Of a stretch of DNA of 7,595 nt, positions 4,913 through 7,595 are shown piece by piece; position 1 is the stretch's first letter; every line of letters starts with the position of its first letter. Position numbers and translations under genes: made by a program. The notes under the pieces were generated by a model, which worked only from the letters and a program-made list of their open reading frames with translations, did no database searches and was not told the DNA's origin. Source of the stretch: an uncultured Clostridia bacterium (lineage in GTDB: Bacteria > Bacillota > Clostridia > Christensenellales > Pumilibacteraceae); assembly GCA_934277845.1 (NCBI GenBank), contig CAKQVV010000072.1, forward strand, positions 1 through 7,595, written 5' to 3'.

Positions 4913-5935
4913 ATGAAAGACAAACTGAACGACATTGTCGCTCGTGCGAAAGCGAAAATCGCAAGCGTGCGTGACAATAAAGAACTTGCTTCGGTTAAGG
5001 TTGAGGTTTTGGGTAAATCCGGCGAACTGACCGGAATTCTCAGGACGATGAAAGACCTGCCGGCGGAAGATCGACCGCTTGCAGGAAAACTCGTAAATGA
5101 TGCGCGGGTAAAACTCGAAGCGGCTTTCGACGAAAAGTTCAGGACGCTTTATGCGGAAGAACTCGCCCGAAAACTTGAAGAAGAAAAGATTGATATTTCT
5201 ATCGAGGGAAAAGATCGTAAACTCGGCGGACTGCATCCCATTACGCTGGTTCGCAACGAAGTTGTAAATTTCTTTACTTCGCTCGGCTTTACGTTGCTTG
5301 ACAGTCCGGAAATTGAAACGGATTACTATAATTTCAAGGCGCTCAACATGCCCGACGATCACCCGGCGCGCGATATGCAGGACACTTTCTATATTACGCC
5401 GAACATTTTGTTGAGAACGCAAACTTCGGCGGGACAAATTCGAGCAATGGAGAAGGCTAAACCGCCTATTAAAATGATTAACATCGGCAGAGTCTTTCGT
5501 TCAGACGATGTTGACGCGACTCATTCGCCCGTATTTCATCAAATAGAAGGTCTTGTTGTGGACAAGCACATTACCATGTGTGATCTCAAAGGTATACTTG
5601 ATAAGTTCGCGCAGTATTTCTTCGGCGAAAAGACTGAAACGAGATTCCGTCCGTCATACTTTCCGTTTACCGAACCCAGCGTGGAAGTGGACGCGTCATG
5701 TCCGCATTGCGGTGGAAAAGGTTGCCGCGTATGTAAGGGAACCGGCTGGATCGAAATTCTCGGTGCCGGCATGGTTAATCGCAACGTTTTGCTCGGTTGC
5801 GGAATCGATCCCGACGAGTACACCGGTTTTGCGTTCGGTATAGGACTTGACCGTATTACGACAATTCGTTACGGTATCAACGATATGCGCCTTGAATTCG
5901 AAAACGACCTGCGTTTCCTGAAACAGTTCAATTAA
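4913..5935 (+). CDS. pheS: Phenylalanine--tRNA ligase alpha subunit
   Basis: This 340-residue catalytic subunit of the (alpha-beta)2 class II synthetase charges tRNA-Phe with phenylalanine using ATP in the cytoplasm (B. subtilis 344). The N-terminal coiled-coil arm (about 1-95) is charged and helical. Motif 2 is visible around 188-215 (NIGRVFRSDDVDATHSPVFHQIEG) and motif 3 around 304-325 (GFAFGIGLDRITTIRYGIND). A four-cysteine knuckle CPHCGGKGCRVC (Cys263, 266, 271, 274) precedes GTGWIEILGAGM, as in many Gram-positive enzymes, and may bind zinc. The ATG at 4913 follows GGAGG (4904-4908), just after the T-box terminator; an in-frame ATG at 4850 lies inside the T-box core and is not used. pheT starts 14 bases after the stop. 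Confidence 0.98.
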   Translation: MKDKLNDIVARAKAKIASVRDNKELASVKVEVLGKSGELTGILRTMKDLPAEDRPLAGKLVNDARVKLEAAFDEKFRTLYAEELARKLEEEKIDISIEGKDRKLGGLHPITLVRNEVVNFFTSLGFTLLDSPEIETDYYNFKALNMPDDHPARDMQDTFYITPNILLRTQTSAGQIRAMEKAKPPIKMINIGRVFRSDDVDATHSPVFHQIEGLVVDKHITMCDLKGILDKFAQYFFGEKTETRFRPSYFPFTEPSVEVDASCPHCGGKGCRVCKGTGWIEILGAGMVNRNVLLGCGIDPDEYTGFAFGIGLDRITTIRYGINDMRLEFENDLRFLKQFN

Positions 5936-5949
5936 AAGGAGAATCCGAA

Positions 5950-7595
5950 ATGAAATTACCGCTTAGTTGGTTAAAAGATTTTGTAAATACAGACGCAACT
6001 CCGGAAGAGTTGTCGGATAAACTTCTCGGCATCGGTTTTGAAGTTGAGGAAATAATCTACACCGGTAAAAACATAAATAACGTAAAAGTCGGTAAAATTA
6101 TCGACGTGAAAAAGCATTTTTCTGCCGATAAACTTCGTATTTGCACGGTAGATATGGGTAACGAAATTACCACGATCGTGACTGCCGCAACGAACGTCGA
6201 CGTCGGCGATATAGTACCTGTTGCGCTTGATAATTCGGATTTGCCGTCCGGAAAGCATATCGTGGCAAGCGAACTTCGCGGCGTCATGAGTTACGGTATG
6301 TTTTGTTCGGGCAATGAACTGATGATCGATGATACCGTTATTGAAGGCGTAGAAGTTAACGGCATTTTGATTTTGCCCGAAGACACCGAACTCGGAGCCG
6401 ATATAAAAGATGTACTTGGACTGAACGATTACGTTCTTGACATTTCCGTTCCTGCTAATCGCGCCGATTGTCAGTCGGTTTACGGATTGTCGAGAGAGAT
6501 TGCTGCGCTATACGGTAAAAAGGCCAAACGACCGGTGTTGTCGTATAAGATTTATGATGCGAAAATTGCCGATTTACCGCACGCCGAAGTCCTTGAAAAA
6601 TCCGTGTGTTCTCTTTATACCGGCAGACTCGTTACCGATATTAAGATAGAGAAGTCCCCCAAGTGGATGCGCGACAGACTGCGTATGACAGGCATTCGTC
6701 CGGTTAACAATGTCGTTGACATCACCAACTACGTTCTCATGGAAACAGGTCAACCGCTTCATGCGTTTGACTTGTCGCAAATCGACGAAAAAATAGTTGT
6801 CCGTCATGCTGAAAATGGCGAAAAAATAGTTGCCCTGGATGGAAAAGAGTATAAATTGACAGAAAAGATGCTTGTAATAGCGGATAAAAGCAAACCTCTC
6901 GCTATTGCGGGTGTTATGGGCGGCGAATACAGCGGAATTAACAATGAAACCAAAACCGTATTTTTGGAGGCTGCAAGATTTGCTAAAGAAAGTGTGCGCG
7001 GAACTTCTCGCGCACTGGGGCTTCGTTCGGATTCGTCGGCTCGTTACGAAAAGGGCGTCGATTACAGCAGTGTTGAACTCGGCAGAGAACGTGCGCTCGC
7101 ATTGTTCCATAAACTGAAAGCCGGTAAAGTCACCGCGCTAAAAACCGAAGACGGCGCGCCTGCGCCCGAGGTTAAAATTATCCGCACCAACGTCGATAAA
7201 ATCAACGATTTGTTCGGTATCGAAATAAAGCAAGACGTGATGACTTCCGTTTTGAAGTCGCTTGAATTCGGAGTCGAAACGAAAGGGAAGGATATGATTT
7301 GCTCGGTGCCGCTTTTCCGCGAGGATATCGATAACTATACCGATCTTGCCGAAGAGATTATCCGTTTCTACGGGTATGATGCGCTGACTTCCGATCTTTT
7401 AAAATACTCGCATCCGTCGGCGGGAAGTATTTCCGTTCGTCAGAAAAATATCGATGATATAAAGAATAAGTTGTATGCTTTCGGCGCGTATGAGTGCTGT
7501 ACGTATTCGTTTATCAACCCTAACCAGTTTGATAAACTTCGGTATGCTGACGACGCAAAAGAACGGAACGCAATTAATCTCATCAATCAGCTAAG
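5950..7595 (+). CDS. pheT: Phenylalanine--tRNA ligase beta subunit (3' end beyond window)
   Basis: The frame starts at ATG 5950 behind AAAAGGAG (5934-5941) and stays open to the window edge, giving about 548 of roughly 800 residues. It starts MKLPLSWLKDFV, the standard PheT N terminus. An EMAP-like tRNA-binding domain covers about 40-150. The B3/B4 editing region (about 205-390) includes the conserved MTGIRPVNNVVDITNYVL, ETGQPLHAFDL, IAGVMGGEYSGI and LGLRSDSSARYEKG. A B5 domain starts near 407 and DLAEEIIRFYGYD lies near 464. The catalytic-like core and anticodon-binding domain are outside the window. The beta subunit edits mischarged Tyr-tRNA-Phe. It is cotranscribed with pheS under the T-box. 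Confidence 0.97.
   Translation, partial: MKLPLSWLKDFVNTDATPEELSDKLLGIGFEVEEIIYTGKNINNVKVGKIIDVKKHFSADKLRICTVDMGNEITTIVTAATNVDVGDIVPVALDNSDLPSGKHIVASELRGVMSYGMFCSGNELMIDDTVIEGVEVNGILILPEDTELGADIKDVLGLNDYVLDISVPANRADCQSVYGLSREIAALYGKKAKRPVLSYKIYDAKIADLPHAEVLEKSVCSLYTGRLVTDIKIEKSPKWMRDRLRMTGIRPVNNVVDITNYVLMETGQPLHAFDLSQIDEKIVVRHAENGEKIVALDGKEYKLTEKMLVIADKSKPLAIAGVMGGEYSGINNETKTVFLEAARFAKESVRGTSRALGLRSDSSARYEKGVDYSSVELGRERALALFHKLKAGKVTALKTEDGAPAPEVKIIRTNVDKINDLFGIEIKQDVMTSVLKSLEFGVETKGKDMICSVPLFREDIDNYTDLAEEIIRFYGYDALTSDLLKYSHPSAGSISVRQKNIDDIKNKLYAFGAYECCTYSFINPNQFDKLRYADDAKERNAINLINQL

Noticed and set aside
4781..5437. 218-codon open frame on the minus strand
   Set aside because: It runs antisense to pheS and the T-box, has no ribosome-binding site or recognisable domain, and reflects the codon bias of pheS.
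6574..7110. 178-codon open frame on the minus strand
   Set aside because: It is antisense to conserved pheT sequence, with no family signature and no initiation signals.
1..7595. Mobile element, prophage, CRISPR array or defence system
   Set aside because: No transposase, integrase, direct-repeat array or nuclease-like gene is visible; the tRNA at the edge shows no duplicated attachment sequence within the window.

Overview
The window looks like chromosomal DNA of an endospore-forming member of the Bacillota, most likely a clostridial lineage. The evidence is a spoIIAA-spoIIAB-sigF operon, then a short spoVAC-spoVAD-spoVAE operon (no spoVAA/AB), a yunB-type sporulation gene, and a T-box-controlled pheS-pheT pair. 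Base composition is moderate inside genes and very AT-rich between them. Nothing in the coding content suggests a mobile element, prophage, CRISPR array or defence system; the gene order is that of a vertically inherited sporulation and housekeeping region.

Layout. Bases 1-75 hold a tRNA-Pro(TGG) on the minus strand, cut at its 3' CCA by the window edge, with a sigma-A-type promoter behind it (100-129). An AT-rich divergent intergenic region (76-305) separates it from the spoIIA operon and carries two Spo0A-box matches exactly 30 bp apart. The spoIIA operon (306-1779) encodes the anti-anti-sigma factor, the anti-sigma kinase and sigma-F, and ends in a strong intrinsic terminator (1812-1840). 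A putative forespore promoter (1851-1880) then leads into an unrecognised 31-codon reading frame (1900-1995), whose 3' end overlaps the start of spoVAC, followed by spoVAD and spoVAE (to 3915). yunB follows (3953-4627); its only candidate promoter lies so close that the transcript would be nearly leaderless. A phenylalanine T-box leader (about 4668-4897) precedes pheS (4913-5935) and pheT (5950 onward, truncated by the window end after about 548 codons).

How the parts fit together. Spo0A would switch on spoIIA before or at asymmetric division. SpoIIAA and SpoIIAB then hold sigma-F inactive until the forespore forms. Forespore sigma factors (sigma-F, then sigma-G) would transcribe the adjacent spoVA genes, whose products move dipicolinic acid into the spore. 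YunB is expected to be a mother-cell product. pheST is unrelated housekeeping, controlled by uncharged tRNA-Phe.

I did not find a clearly new biological system. The observations most worth checking are the 31-codon frame coupled to spoVAC with a palindromic ribosome-binding site, the nearly leaderless yunB, and the two-box Spo0A region upstream of spoIIA.
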